Source of the DNA: Polyodon spathula
Lineage: Eukaryota; Chordata; Actinopteri; Acipenseriformes; Polyodontidae
Assembly (NCBI RefSeq): GCF_017654505.1
Contig: NC_054534.1
Location: forward strand, 20,865,252-20,929,251
DNA: 64,000 nucleotides
Direction: 5' to 3'
Part shown: piece after piece, positions 46,501-61,500 of the stretch
Layout: each line of letters starts with the position of its first letter
Position numbering within the stretch: position 1 is the stretch's first letter
Notes under the pieces: generated by a model
Database searches by the model: none
Seen by the model: the letters and a program-made list of their open reading frames with translations, nothing else
What the model was told of the DNA's origin: nothing
Position numbers and translations under genes: made by a program

Positions 46501-49500
46501 CAAAGCAGACTCCACACACACAGACATGGTCTAGCCACTCAAGACCGAGGCTGCAATATGCGCGTGGCCAAGGCCAACGACGCGCGTCCTAAACAATGTA
46601 TATATATCTGAAAAATAATATATACAACCCAAAAACACACAGTATATAATTAATATTTAATAATTATAAATAATTATAATAACAGGAGAAGACGGAGACC
46701 ACAAGGTTACACAAAAACGTGATGCCGAAGCAAAGTGTGAAGGATATATAAAGTAATATATAAAAAATATATATAACACAATTATATAATCCAGTAACCA
46801 ATAATAAACGTAACTGAAATAAACTCGGAGAAGGGGCAAAAACCAGCTTCTCAAGCCTAAGCTTTGTGAGTACAAACAGTCACGGGCTCTAGTACCTACC
46901 GCTGCCAATGCTGAAGACAAAAGAGGAAGAGAGTCTCTGCGTGCTGCGTATAGTAAGCTCCCAGGGGGGCGGGCTTACACGGCAGCTCGCGCAGAGGCCT
47001 ATCGGCAGTTTTGCTATAAAGGCCAGCCAATCCCATCTACCTGATGGCAATGTCCCATACGTTAATGCTTATTTTCGAATTGAAAGGGAACTGTTTACTA
47101 TAACACAGGTCCTGTAAACTGTATCTGGCATCTCAGTTCATCTGGAGTTCACCATGCCAGCACTCTCAAACATCGACTAAGGCACCAGTGATGACTTTTT
47201 AATTGAACACATTGTTTTAATTCATTATGAAGGATCCTTTGTCTTTTAAACAAAATATAAACTAAGTAGATACAGTTTACCAATGTGCTTTAACAGTTTG
47301 CATCACTGCTGCAACCTCCAGGATTCTACTGGAATGTAAATATGTGCGTGATATATCCTGATTTGAATTGAATAAATAAATATCTTGGTCTTTATGTAAA
47401 AGACCAGTGTGCCAGTCAGGCTCGCCACCCTTAAATCCATAAACTTTTTACTAGGGCAGATATACACAACTTTAACTGGTGCTTCATTCAAAGGGTTTTA
47501 AGCTGCTGTTGATTATTCAATAAGGTTTGGTATTCATGAGCGCACAAACCCTCCTCAATATAAAACAAAAAGAACAAACTCAAAAAGCATTTCCGGTGTT
47601 CATTGTTTCATTATGTGTTGTTTTATCAGTGTTTAGTAGAAAATCAAAAAGTATGTTTTTACGCTATTTTCTATGTGTTCCTAATTTTAGGGAGTTTTTA
47701 CAACTTTTTTTTTGTATCTGTTTGCAACCAGGCACTGTATATTAGAAGACTTCACAAGCTTTATGGTACCCTTTATATTTTAAATGTTGAAACAATACAC
47801 TGTCATAGGAAAAAAAATACATTGGCATGACCCTGCAATTTTGAAAAGGAATTTCCTGGATGTTCAGATGCGCCGATATCCATGACCTTTAGTTTCATTT
47901 AAGGTTGACCACCCATATCATTCTGTACAGTGACAGCCAGGACAACAACTCATTTAGCTTTTAGAACATCAGCAGTAAGTAAAGGGATCCATTAAAATGC
48001 TGTATGCAAAGATTTACAAATTAGGCAATTTCCTTGATTATTGCAATCATTTACAAAATTGATCGTTTCAGTGTGGTATAGACAGATTTTAGCGATGGAA
48101 ATTGCAGGGTTCACCTCCCATATACAACGTCCCTCCATGATAAAGCAGGACGCCGTTATACAAAAGGTTGCTTAGCTTTTGTAGACATCTCAAGGTCAGA
48201 CATGCTTAGAAATTAATAATGAAAAGGCAGGTTATTGATATGACAGCTGGGACTCATGAGAGGCAAACCGCTCTGCATAGTCAGTTTGAAAAGATTTTTT
48301 CAGCCACGCTATAATTTGTTTCCTGATGACTGGAAGATTTGTTTTAGCCGGCACTTTATCTTCTCATTGTGATTAATATTGAAAGGTAAATAATTTCAGC
48401 AAATCACAGTGGTAAATATTTATTTGATTAGAGATGCAAAGTCAATAATATGCTTTTAAAGTCCTAACTTACAAACTGACAGCTGGTAACTTGCATTTGT
48501 TAATTATTTAGCAAAATAGATAAAAGGGGCATTGTATGCACATCATTTAATTAGGAGCAGCGAGTGTCGATTGTTTTAACCATAGCATAGCTTAGAACCA
48601 GTGGTATTGCGTTAACGGTATAAATCCTGTTTGAAGGTAAACTATCGTGCTGTACATAACTCCGCTCTGTGTTCCACTATTAAAAGACTGTAGCAAATGT
48701 GTATGTTGTGGTAATAAAGATGGCACTTTACCATTTAATTTTTGTATTATTCATGAAATAAGAGGCTTTACTTCAGTGACTCACCATGGGTACAGTGCTG
48801 CCATGTAGGGTTAGGGTTATGTTTTTTATTTATTTATTTATTTATTATTTATTTATTTATTTTTTAAATATGTGCTGTATATAGGATGTGTGTGTGTGTT
48901 TGTTGTGTGTGTGTGTGTGTGTGTGTTATATTGAGAGGAACAGTAGTTCCTCATACAAGGTAGAAAAACTTGTTTAAAACTAGTCTCTGTACAGCTCCAC
49001 TCAAGGAACTACACCGCTCTGCTCATCCACACCACATACAATTGACTCGCTACGCTATGCTCACACTCTGGGTGTTCCTGCATGTGAGACTGACAGCTGA
49101 AACCTCAGTCAAAACTGTTGTGCGAGCAGGGGGGGCGTGGCCAAGACTCCAACACCCCAGCCCTGGATCTGCAATGCCTGCCCCATCAACTGTCACTTCC
49201 CATACACTTACCTTGCATTCTCATTATCCCTTGCACTCCTTGCCATTATTGGTCTTGTTCATCATCTTCATTGTTGGAAATATATTGCTTCATGCTCTTT
49301 CACATATTCTTGTATGTATGGGCTAAATGTCTGTCCATGTGTGCCCTGATCTACTTGTGCCTTACCTGCATGTTGTCCGTGTGTCTTCTCAAAGCATACT
49401 TGTCTGTGATGACGGTACTCCCATTCCCTGTCTGTCTTTCTCTCTGTAGTAGTGCTTGTAATGATAACCAGGAACACTCCAGTCTGTGTTGAGCACTTTC

Positions 49501-52500
49501 TTTGGCACATGTGTCTTAGCATCTTTATTCTGGTTAAACCCAGTTGATAAGGGAATGAGCATTTCAATGTAAAGTGGAGCGATCAAAAAAAGAAGCCAAG
49601 TTAGAAGCAACAATTGTGTGAATGTTGGGCCCCAGCACCTTTCCAGTTGTGCCTATTTGTTTGTTGCTTGACAAGGCTGCCCCAATTGCTTCTCCTAACT
49701 TGGGCTTTTGTGTCTGATATCACCACTTTAAACGGCTGTTGCGTTTTTCTAACTTGTTTTTTTACATTGACAGTGTTTATGTTATAGATAATATTATGCA
49801 TAAAAGCATTTCATATTAAGACTTTCAAGCAATTACTTAAATAAATTGTGGCATACTATATTGTAAACTATTCATTATTAGGTAAATTCAGGTTTATAAT
49901 AATATCTATATGAAAGTATATATGTGAAAACATCTAATGTGTGAATGTGTGTGTGTGTGTGTGCGTGTGTGTGCGTGTGTGTGCGTGTGTGTGTGTGTGT
50001 GTATAGATATGTTTGTGCATATAATTCTTACTTAATTTAGGTTTGAAAACATCATTATCATTTGATTTGTGTTTAGTCATAATGTGTTACTTACATTTGT
50101 ACATTAACTCAACATTTTTACTGGAAAATCTGAATAAAAAGAAATAGAAACTTAAAGATAGGAGTTTAGCACGCTAACAGCCATTTTAGTTTTATTCAGT
50201 TTTTTTGCAGTCTTTTAAAATAAAGAAAAATACTGTCCACATCTCCTCCTGTCACTATGGTTAACTCGAGTGATAAATTACATCTGATATTTACAGAATC
50301 TGTAAAAATAATACAAGCCATTATGCGTTTGTTTACACATTGACAGGATGATGTACAGTTCTGGAGTCAAGGGTGGTATGATCTGTTATGGTTTTCCTGT
50401 CAGAGAAAGTAAAAAAAAAAAACTATTTAAATGTCTTTTATAGAGCATTAACACTGGGACTTGCTTAGACTGAAGCAGTCCTGTTGTCTAAATTGCCTTG
50501 ATGGTGTTTCTTGGGTGTTTTGCAATATATTACATCTTCAAGGCCAGGGAAAGAGAGCCAATACGGTTACTGGAGACGATAGTCAAATTGGCTGCTTCAG
50601 TAGTTCACTGAATGCATGAGTAACCTTCTGACCTGCCACTCTGATAAGTGTACAGTTATAATTAAATTAGTGCTGTTTTCTTTCTGGGTAGTTTCTACTG
50701 CAATAATATGTGGAGAACCATGTCTTGTAAGAATGTTTAATTGAATGGATTTGTGTTTTCATAAGTCCTTTCTTTGACATTAAGTAGGATATGTGGTTAC
50801 TTTTTCTACACTTGAGGGTAATTCGACCCCTCTAGGGTTTTACATTATCATTCAAATCTGAATCAAATGAAAAAAAAAAACATTATGTTTTTTGTGGTTA
50901 CATAAAAATAAAAAATAGGCTCCACAAAGCATTATCATGCCAGTAAACATATGGTTTTTATGCTTGAGATTGTGTGTAGAATTCCCAGCTTGACTTGCTG
51001 TGTGAAATCCAGTGTATCCTGAAGACCTGATCCACACACTTTATGCTTCAAATGCTGGGGGGTGGGCCAGTGACTGCTTGCAAGACCTGAGTGCCACACA
51101 GAACCTGGAAGATACTGTAGAGGTGGCTCTTTATATCTGCTTTGTATCAAACTGCAGCATTGGACAAATGATCCTTGGCAAAGTTGTATTAAAGACTATC
51201 AGGGCCAGGGCTGGGTGACGCCCTTAGAGAACCTTGCAAGCATAGTACTGGCTAGCTGTGTCATAGCAATCATGATCTACTGGAACTGTAAAGGTGGGAA
51301 GGCCAGGGCAATACAATCGTGACTATAAAAACACAATACCAGCATTGTGTGTGTGTCAAATAGAGCCATGCAGAGTTATTTATCAAGTCTTGTATTTTAT
51401 AGGATTTTTTTTTTTTAACTAGGTCAGTAAATCCCAACTTAGGAGAAACTCCAGCAAGGTTAATATTGAGTTAAAGAACTACGTTTTTTAGATTTGCAAC
51501 TATTTGGATCATTAAAATAGACAAATACCACAAATAGACATTATCACAAATACCCCTTTCTTGTGTTGAATATATTTTGTTTATATGTTGAATTCGGGAT
51601 TATTTATTTTCTGTTAATATTATTGTTTTAATAGGAAACGAAAGTATGATATGTGTTTTTTTTTTTTGATTGTATAAAATTCGAGTCCATGGACTTGATG
51701 CTTGCTTGAATGAATAGTTAATTAATAGCATTGATTAGGAATGTCATAGTCTTTGAAGAATGTTGTTGTATGAGTCTCTGTAATGGATATATTGACAATG
51801 GGTTCTCTATTTTATTAACCTGGACTTGCCTATATATATATTCTCAATTTTAAAATTCATTTTAAAATTCATTGAAAAGGGTCAGACAAAGTTCAGGTTT
51901 CTAAGATGAACTGTAGCTATTTTCTTTGGAAAACTGGCCTGGATAAAGCTATGGCTAGGACATAATATAATTTTTAAGCAATATGATACCTTCTTATATT
52001 AATACCATATTTTATTGCATTCACATTCATAAGTCTATTGCTTTGAGTATCAAAAGGACAACCACATGCTTTTCTGTCATCAGAAACATTAAAAAAAGGT
52101 TTATGTGTTTCTGGCCCCAAGAATTATTAAGAGATTTTAATATATCATATTTTGGTTTAATACACCTTTCTTATTCACTTAAATAATCTCTGTTTTCATT
52201 ACAAATGCTTATCTGACAAATGCTTATCTGGCATTTGTTGTGTGGCAGAATTTAAATTTGATCTCAGATCATTTGCTATGGTGCTACTGCTGAAAACTTA
52301 GCTACAGTATTGATACTGTTTTACCAATTTAATTAAACAAGATGACTACAATACTAGCCAGTTTGAAGAATACAATCCTTAAGACTGCATCACACTTAGA
52401 AGAATTTTGTAATGAGTTGTGTACTAGGAGGGTGTGTTTAAATATTCCTAGACAGTAATGCTTTTGTCTGCTACAGTTGTAGTACTATAACCAAGTAACT

Positions 52501-55500
52501 TCTCCACATATGCAAGTGTTGTTTTACATTCTAAAATCTGCAAACTGACAAACATGTGGATCCTGTTTCAAAGTGTTATTTATTGGATGTAATTTACTCA
52601 ATACATTTCTTTTTTTCCCATGGTAACTGTGTTTGGTCCTCATTTCCTGCAGTGCTTCGTAATGTTCTCTGTTACTGAGTTGCATACAGTTGTCACGATC
52701 ATACGAACAATTCTATGAACTGTAGTGCACTTTGAGTTCGGTAATATTGGTGCAGTGAGCTCTTGATCTTATGGCTTAAAGAAACATCATTCACTTATAC
52801 AAAAACATCTCCATCCCCAGAGGAACTGGATGGTTTCTGCTTGTTTGGTGTGCAAATTTGAGTACAGCAGTTTAATCATGAAAGCAGTTATGTTCCGTAT
52901 TTACCAGTATTTAGGAGTTTCAGCTTTTAACCTTTTTTTATTAACAGCCCATCATTTGACACCTCCTTGGTTCAGCTCCTTTGAATACCTTTTTTTTCTA
53001 TCAGGATATATAAAGGATTTTTATGATAGATGAAATGACATCTAAAATATGAATATAATATTATTGAAAATTTACGTTTTTACACCAGTGTTCACGCTGA
53101 GCAGTTTGATTTATGCAGTCCTCTTGTTATGTTTGAGCTAAATATTTGTTATTAGAAACACAACTATATACAGTATAACTATTAACAGTTAATGCACGGA
53201 AAATCGTATCTACTCAAGAGCATATGGTAAATTCTTAAATATCGGTAATTGCTATGGCTGCAGAATAGTGTTAATATCATTTGAATGCACTGTAACAAAC
53301 AGCTCTATAGCATTTCTGCCTATATATCAATAAACTGCATTTATAAACAACACAGGTAAGCAATAATCTATTCCTATTAGCCCATTTACAGGAGCTATTT
53401 GTAATAAAGACATTTTAACACAGTACAGTATATACTTCAGTGCTGATACGGAAACGAGATCCAGGAGAACCGAAAGAACCTGTTCATGGTTTGAATATTG
53501 CTCTGAAAAAAGTCACAGTTCTTTGCTCTTCAGAGAATATATTGGATCAGGCCAGCATATAATGGATGCTGTTGCTATGAAGACAGTGAGAGACAGGGCA
53601 GAACCTAAAAAAAAAACATGCCACATTTAGCAGCTGGGTGCAGAAATATTTCTCTCTAATTCAGGAGGATAGGAGTTTTTCCCAGCAGGGTACTCTCGAA
53701 AGAGTACAACATCAAAGAGGGTGGGACCCACCAGTCAAACATCGTCTGGCTCTGCAGCAGAGTCAAATGAATGAACTGTCAGGACTTTTTCTTTCCAGTG
53801 GATACGTTTTTTCTAAGTGAAAAGTAAATGGTTCAGTGGCTTGTTCTGATCACAGACCAAGTCCTGATAATGAAAAGCTGATTCCCCCAACGTGTCCCTC
53901 TGATCAGCTGCCGTGACATGTCTGAAGAAGACCACAGATTGATTGATGGTCCACTTTCTAGTGATGGCCCCTGCCGCCCTTGGAGATCAGTAAGATATTG
54001 ACGGGGAACAAGAGACACCTCCACCCACTAGGTGCTTGTGTGCTCATGTTGCTAATATCTTATCCAACGACACAGCCCTGCAAAAATTTTGATCTCTCAG
54101 GGAATATGTAGGGTAATCGGTATTTAGAGGGTTAATTTTAATGGACATTTTAATGGTCTTTTTAAGAACTATTTTCTCTTTTAGAGCCATTTAGGTCTTT
54201 AAATTGTTATTACTACAAATAGAGTGCAGATTTAATGTAATGTGTTTAAAATGCTACATTAAAATCAGGATCAATGTATCTTATACCACTGGGGTGCATG
54301 AGAACCAGGAAAGCGTACTATAATGAAAGAACAAATAAGTAGATCTTACTAGGGCTAAATGATTTGGCAACTATTTAAAAATATGTCTACAAATTCATAT
54401 ACATTCCAGTTTACTTACACACGAGTAATAATTGAGTACCTTATGATTTCCAATGAGATGGCCACAAATTAAAAATGAACGAAAGTACTGTGGACCACCA
54501 TAGAAATAACAACTATTTTAAATGCATTTGTGGTCATTATCTGCAAGTGTGACAAATTATTTAATATTTATAACAGTTCAACATGACATCTTTATGTCAT
54601 GAGTTGATTGAAATACATGTTAAAGTAAAAGTTTAATGTTGCTAGTAAATGTTGCCATGCTATCTAAGCAGCAGCTACTCATGAGAGTCTGTTTCAGGTG
54701 TGGCTTGATTAGCATGGGCTGGATTTGTATCCCGTACATATGACAGTGAACAATGTATGGAAATCATTAAGGGTTTCTCATCCCCTTCTAGGTTACTGAA
54801 AGTGTAAAAGGAAACAGCTGCTCATCAGCAGGTGGTTCACAAATATAACAAAAAATATCCAGGTTGGTAGAACAAAAAAAAAACAACTGTTTAAATATTT
54901 AAATAGCGTTCAAAATACAAACAAATAACTCAAATGAAAAGTAAACATTTTTTTCTTTTTTTTTTCTTTTTTTTTTTTTTTAGGTCCCTATGTCAACAGT
55001 ATCATACTACTTACATCTCTGCTTGAGTTCTGGCTTGATTTGCCTTGCACTATTGAACAGACAATACATTGCTTACATTCTTATGACTGTAACTGTAAGC
55101 TGCCCAGAGCTGCAGTGTCCTCCGCCGCTGTAGCTCTGAGGTGGCTGTGTGGTGGGTCTGCAGTGTAAAAGAAACAGTCGGCTGATGGCACACGCTTTGG
55201 AGGACAGTGTGTGTTCGTGCGGTGAGCTGAGCCAAAAAATTATTGGCTATTCTAAATTAGGAGAAAATGATTAAAAAAAAAAAAAAAAAGGGCGATAAAT
55301 AACTTAAAAAATCAATATGGATATTTAAACTATCTAAAATTGAATAGCATAATTGCTCAGGACCTCATTGAAGGTGAGAGGAGGGGCAGAAGTGATAAGG
55401 ATACAACACTGTAACGGATTTAATAGATTCTGCTAAACATTGTACTGTAAAATGTGACACGTAATCCCTAGCATACAAGAAAACATTTTTAAATAGACAC

Positions 55501-58500
55501 ATGGACCTACATATATATTGTATTAGGTATAGATAGGGAAAGATAATATTTAATAGTAAAAGTGAGAAAAAGTCCTTAATGTGCAATAAGAAGGCTGAGG
55601 CAGTTTTAAAAAGACATTGGCAGAGTTTACATGTGTGTTCTAATTTAACTCTAGACAGTTTGCTCGAGCCAAAGAAGAAATGACCCTATCCCTCTTGCAG
55701 TTTACATGGGCGCCGTATATTTTACTCGACAAGAGCAGCTGTCAACCCGACATCATGCAAATGAAGGGGAAAGGACGGAACTCATGTGCAAATTAGCTAT
55801 GTGCATAGTTCTCCTGCTGTTTTGCATGGAAATGCCAGAAAAGGTAATTTACAGGCACAGAGAACATTAACACAAGATAATCTCATCACGAAATCCATGG
55901 TTGTATGCCATGTCACATCTTGTTTTAATTAAACCGTTTAAGGGTGCAGTGTTAAATTTGGTGTAATAAAGCTGTGGTTTGCAAATGCCTTCTGTCTGAT
56001 CGTTTAATACTTTGTTTTAATTATCTTACCCAAATGGTTTTTCACGTCATTGGTGGGGTTAACTCAGAGGTGTATAAAATGTAGCTGTCCAACCCAGGTA
56101 TTGCAGATCACCATGGCTGAAAACCATAGGATTATAGAGAAGCATGGACGTTTTCACATTAAATGCGGGTTTGCATGTGGAAATGGGCGTGGATTTTTCG
56201 TGTTTCACGTCATGCTCACGGGTAAATGAGATTGACCCTATCCCTCTCTGGCCTATTTTTTTTCAACCACAGATCTGATTCTCCAGAGTTTTCCTCCCAA
56301 ACGTGCACGCGCATCACTGCTTCACGTGTCAATAACAACACATGTAAATCAGCAAAATAATGCTATGTTAATTGAGAAACATAATTTGGTAAAGAGCAAC
56401 TAATAAATAAACTGTTACAGAGATTCACAACCTGTATTCTGGGGGCCATGGGTAAATCCCAGGCTGCATCCTACAATAGGCAATTGCATCTGCCCATTTC
56501 CACAAACCAAATCTCAACTTGCTTCATTACACATTGTACAGTGTTTCAAGCTCAATAATGAAGCTATTACTGTTAAATGTAACCACATGCTGCCATACTG
56601 TGATTTTCTTCCCCACAACCTTTTAAAAAATAAATTGTTAGTGAAATGTTTCATTAATGAAATATGTTTCCTCATAACATATCTCTACCCACATCCTGTT
56701 AAGACTATGCTGAAGATATATACCCATAAGAGAAATGATGGGTCCATTACAAGTCATGCCACCACTAACAGTCTGGCTGTCTATTCAGTTTCTTTTAAAA
56801 CAGTGTAAACCATTGGTCTCTCTATATTTTGCACTGTGAAATCACACAAATCAATGAAATATTTGTTAATCAATAAGAATTCATTTACAGCTAGTTTCAC
56901 AAACCCCAAATGTTACCATACTATAGGGACATTGTTGTATAACAATAGGTAATATAGTCCAAGATTAGTGCTAATCAGGGTCTGTAAAAACCTGCTTGTA
57001 ATGTATTTTCACAATTAATATCCACTGTTAAGAACCCCAAAATTCAAACTAAAAATACAGAAACCTATACTCTTCAGTTTTGTATAAAAGAAAAGCCTCT
57101 CCCCGAATGAGCTTTCTTCCTTTTCTGTTCTGCTCAAGATGTTTCAGGTGCTGTCACCCAGAGGTTTCCTAACTGTCTGAATTTGTGCATTTCCTCCTAT
57201 CATTACAAGATCTTTTTATTTTATAAAGGTTTTTCACAGCATTGATGAAAAATTCTCAGCGTGTGTAATTGCCAGCTCTAAATCACAAGATGCCATGTTT
57301 ATACTGTCTGTCTAATAACACAAAATGCTGATTCTGAATCTGTTTTATTTTATTGTTCCGTGGCTACCCTCTAATCAAGTTGAAAGTGTATTTCTCATTT
57401 TGGTGTGTCAGGCCTGTGAATGAAGCGATATTAACACATTTAAGCTGTTTCTGTAGATTCTGTTGTGGTTTAAACATTTAGAATTATTTGGCACTGACAT
57501 TCTAGATGCAACATCTACACTTTCAGTGAAATTGTAAGTGTAGTTGCTGCTAATAGGCTCTGATAGGGATGTGACTTACAAAATTGAAAGTATATGATAG
57601 TATATGATCGTGAATAAACTTTTACCTTTGGATCTATCTTCTTATGTCCGTCAACGTACTACAGCTATACATATATAAATATCAAATTAAGGCAATTGAA
57701 CAAAAGAAAAATAACACCTTACAAATAAAAACTAGACAGAAAAAACAAACATTGGGATAGTAAAGACAATTTTACAATTGGAAGGCATTGTCGAGTTGTG
57801 ATTGTGATTATCTCTTTCTGTAGAAAAATGCTTAATTTACAATCTTTGTTCTTCCTGAAGGCAGTGCCAAATCACAAGGCCATAAATTTCACCACGGGCA
57901 GCTTAGAAACACAGATGCAGCAGTGAGAATGATTTCTGATGATTCCGTCTAACTACTTGACCATTTGACCTATTTTGCAGATATATGACCAGGAAGGGAC
58001 ATTACAGCACTTTATCGATGGCAGTGAGCCCAGCAAGTCTAGCTGGATGAGGTACATCCGCTGTGCAAGGCACTGTGGGGAACAGAACATGATGGTGGTT
58101 CAATACAGGTAGGGTATTGTTTTTGGATGGCCTACTTTTCCCATTAGGGGTTCACAGCATGTCAAAGGCTGAACAGCACTGCACAGAGAGTCCTTTGTGA
58201 AGAGGAAGTCCTATTAATATCATTTTGGTGAAAACTCAAACTTAGTCCAAGAACTCACTCAAGAAATATCTCAAGCCAAGCACAACGATCAGAGACAGCA
58301 TGAGATCATTTAATCACACAGTCCTCCGCCATGGTCAGCCTACAATGTAATTGTTTCTGCCATTGGTAATTTATACAATAATAACACATTTGAAAACCTC
58401 AATGTGTATACAAATAGGTCATTCAAGCTCATAGACCAGCAAGGGGTTACTCGTCCTGTTAAGTAAATGATTTGCATCAATGAATCATTTTTTTGATGGA

Positions 58501-61500
58501 ATACCTTTAAAATTTGTTTTAAAGTTATAATGTTATTTTGTCTGGGTTGTTCTCCAGAAGGAAAAAGGACATTTTTAACACCTTTACTTTCCCACTATTT
58601 GGGGCATACAAAGGTCTTCTTTTGCTTGCACACAACACCTCTTAATCACTTTTCTTTTTTTTTTTTTTTTTTTTTTACATATCTTCATCGTCAAATGGAG
58701 GAAGTTACTCCCCCATAATTTGGTCCACTTGTGGTGGAATCACCCAGTTGGAGTTATATGTACATAACAATACAATTTAGTTTTTTGTGAAATTGTGAAA
58801 GCACCTCAGAAATGTGACATTTTCTAAATAATTCAAAATAAGGGTAAGAGAAAACATAGCAAATCCACCCCAGGTGTTGCCCTGTCAGCAACTGCTGGTT
58901 TGCTGGTGACCAGTGAAGAGTTGAGAAAAGTATTTACTGGCCAGGTATATAACATTTCATTCAAGGTTTACAGCAATTACATGACTTAGGAGAGCAAACA
59001 GCTCTCTTTTTATACAGGAAAGGCATTTTAATGGACCTTTTTCTCGGACCAGTTTACAGTAAGTAGCTCCTCAACCTGCCACTAGTCTCTTGAACCTGCA
59101 TAGACCCAGCTCTGACCAGCATAGAGTGGTGCTAGTCATTGCTGGTTACTCCATCAGATTTCCATTTTACTGCATCCTGTGTCTATAAATATTTTTTGAT
59201 TTATTTTTCTGTGGTATAATATTGTTGACATGATTTTGCATAAATGGAAGTATATAACAGCAACCGTAATACATTATCATTATTCATAAGATCCCTTTAA
59301 TAACAACCTTCTTTTTTGTCTAATGCGGCAGATATGTTTTCAATACTAAAAGAGCTTTATTAAAAAGCAACATAGATGTGATCTCCAAAAGGGAAATTTC
59401 AAAACCCCTGTCCAACTTTTTGAGCGCCCATATATAAGCAAACACAAAATGTGGACATTAAAGTGCCAGAGACATCTACACTGTGCATAGATGTCCTCCT
59501 CACTTGGAGTCAGCTGGTTTGAATTCAATATGTTATGATTTGCAGTATCTAAATGGAATTCTCTTCAAAGAACTTTATGATTGATTGACCCTTAGCTGAA
59601 CGTTTTGTTTTTATTTTGGGGCTGACAATAATGTTCATTGGCATGTGTCCTGCTTCGACTGTGTTGGGACGCCATGCAGTTATCTTTATGAGTCATCCAA
59701 CCACAATACTAAATACATGTCAGCAAGGGAAATATTATCTGAAATGCAAAAAAAAAAAAAAAAAAAAACTCTTTGATGTACTTCAGCACATAGAGATTTG
59801 TGCGAGTTTTGGAACCGACTGCCTGCTTGTAAGGAACGGTGTACTCTTACACTTATTTCACCCTTTTTCAAAGCCGCTGAGACCACCCATTGCTTAAAAA
59901 CAGCTCTGCTCTTTCAGCGGCAAGCCGAGTCATTTAGTCTTAGTACATTTATTTGTGTGCAGCAGTGTTTATGTTAAGTGAAGCCAAACTGAGAGATGAA
60001 ATGTTATAAGGATAGCGTACAAAGTATACTAGGTTTTTTTTTTTTTTTTTTTTCTCCCAGGTTGCAAGAAGTGTGTGATTTATAGGCCTGACATTGTTTG
60101 ATTTTTATGTCGTGGTGGAAGGAATTAATAAAATTCCCAGGCTTCAGCAATTCTTGTGAGAGCAAAGCAGAATTTTTTGTCAGATATTCATAGAATCCTT
60201 TTTATTTTATTTTATTTTAAAGCAAATAGAAGCAAATTTAAAAAGCATTCTGCTTAGCTAGCAGTGTCTGGGTGAGACAACATGGCAGCCTGTGTAAAAC
60301 ACAAGAAAATGAATTTTTGCAGCTGCAAGTTAAATATTGAGATTCTGCAGTTTTGTATTGATCTTTATGATACTGTTGCCAAGGGCCGCTTGCGGTGACA
60401 AAATATGTTGACAAGTGCATATCTCACTGCCATGAAAAATGTTTCAAAGGATTCTCCCTATGTCTGCAGTGTTAAATAAAAAACAAATTACATTGGTGCT
60501 GGCAATTTTTCTTGATAAAACTTCAGTTTAGGCCTGCAGCTTGTCTTTTTGACCTGTAGTCTGAACTCCAGAGAAACTGTATGTGGTTCTTCACTGTGAT
60601 TATGTCACATTTATTTTGTTTTCTGTAGACCAAGGAACATATTTATAGTTTCTTCCAGCTATATAATTTGTCCATTTGTGAGATTTGCAACAGTAAGTTT
60701 GCTCACTGTTTCCCAGTCTTACCTAATATCAAGTAGCAGGATTCTCAAACTCTCTAAAACTGCTGTGTTGGTCTTCTTAAAAAAAAAATAAAAAAAAAAA
60801 ACACTGAGAAATAATACTGAATTAATCCTAGCGCTATCAAAATATATAACATCTACAATACATATACACAGTACGTAAATCTCACTGTGATAAGGGCCTC
60901 TGTGAACCTTTCACCAGAAAACAACTCTGCTCAGTGCATTGTACAGCTGAGGAAGGCGATGGGGTGCTGTTAGGCTGCAGCAGGGCTGGGTGCTCAGGCG
61001 TCAGGAAAACATTACAAATAATTCAAATGTTCACTATACAGTATTGCCATTTCCAATAGTAATCAAATTACTATTGCTTTACTTCACTGTAATATTACAC
61101 AACCCCTCGCACAGCTTTAAAAGGACATTTTTTACTGTAACAATATTCATCCCATTACTTGCTCATGTTGAAAGGACTGAGGCTGCTAACAATCAGCTTT
61201 CTTAAACACAGTGGGGTTCTGGAACAGCAAAGCACACACACAAAAGATAGACACATCTGAGTACTACAATCCCAAATGCATGCTGCTGTTTTTTTATGCT
61301 ATGTATTTATTGTACTTAAATAAGCTGCTACTTCAGGAACATAAAATGAAGTAAGGTATGACCATAAAGATAGCCTTATCAAAGCCATACCCGTTAACTA
61401 TGTTTTTCTCTGTGTGCAGATCATGTATATTCTATAGAGCGTGCATGGACATCCCCCGTGGGACAGAGTTGCTGGTATGGTACAATGACAGCTACACATC

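Larger units (their letters stand above)
41330..47091 (-). mobile_element. DIRS1-like tyrosine-recombinase retrotransposon, nearly complete, decayed
   Basis: This 5.76-kb element is antisense within PRDM6 intron 3. It has inverted rather than direct terminal repeats: 41380-41525 is the near reverse complement of about 46920-47075 (shared CGTATGGGACATTGCCATCA and GCCGATAGGCCTCTGCG). Coding parts, in order on the - strand: Gag-like (46.2-44.65 kb), reverse transcriptase with YLDDW, RNase H ([13 protein letters not shown]), a methyltransferase-like region and a tyrosine recombinase. An internal complementary region (41567-41654) joins complements of both outer ends, the hallmark of DIRS elements. 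AAC occurs at both outer ends (41330-41332, 47089-47091), fitting the trinucleotide at DIRS circle junctions. GC content is clearly higher than that of the surrounding AT-rich intron. Stops and frameshifts make it inactive. Confidence 0.92.
47092..57980 (+). other. prdm6: PRDM6 intron 3, right part
   Basis: Non-coding sequence between the DIRS element and exon 4. It includes (TTTA)n at 48826-48865, (TG)n at 48889-48926, a GTGC-interrupted (TG)n at 49944-50001, poly-T and poly-A runs, and a SINE-like unit at about 55060-55290. Balanced-composition blocks at about 48060-48400 and 55640-56000 may be conserved non-coding elements. No exon was recognised. Confidence 0.7.

Noticed and set aside
48807..48820. 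Telomere-like GGGTTAGGG
   Set aside because: It has only about two units, within chance expectation, and is not an interstitial telomeric array.
48970..49492. Overlapping + strand ORFs (118 and 124 codons) in PRDM6 intron 3
   Set aside because: The translations are hydrophobic but match no family. There is no splice evidence, and overlapping frames of similar length suggest chance.
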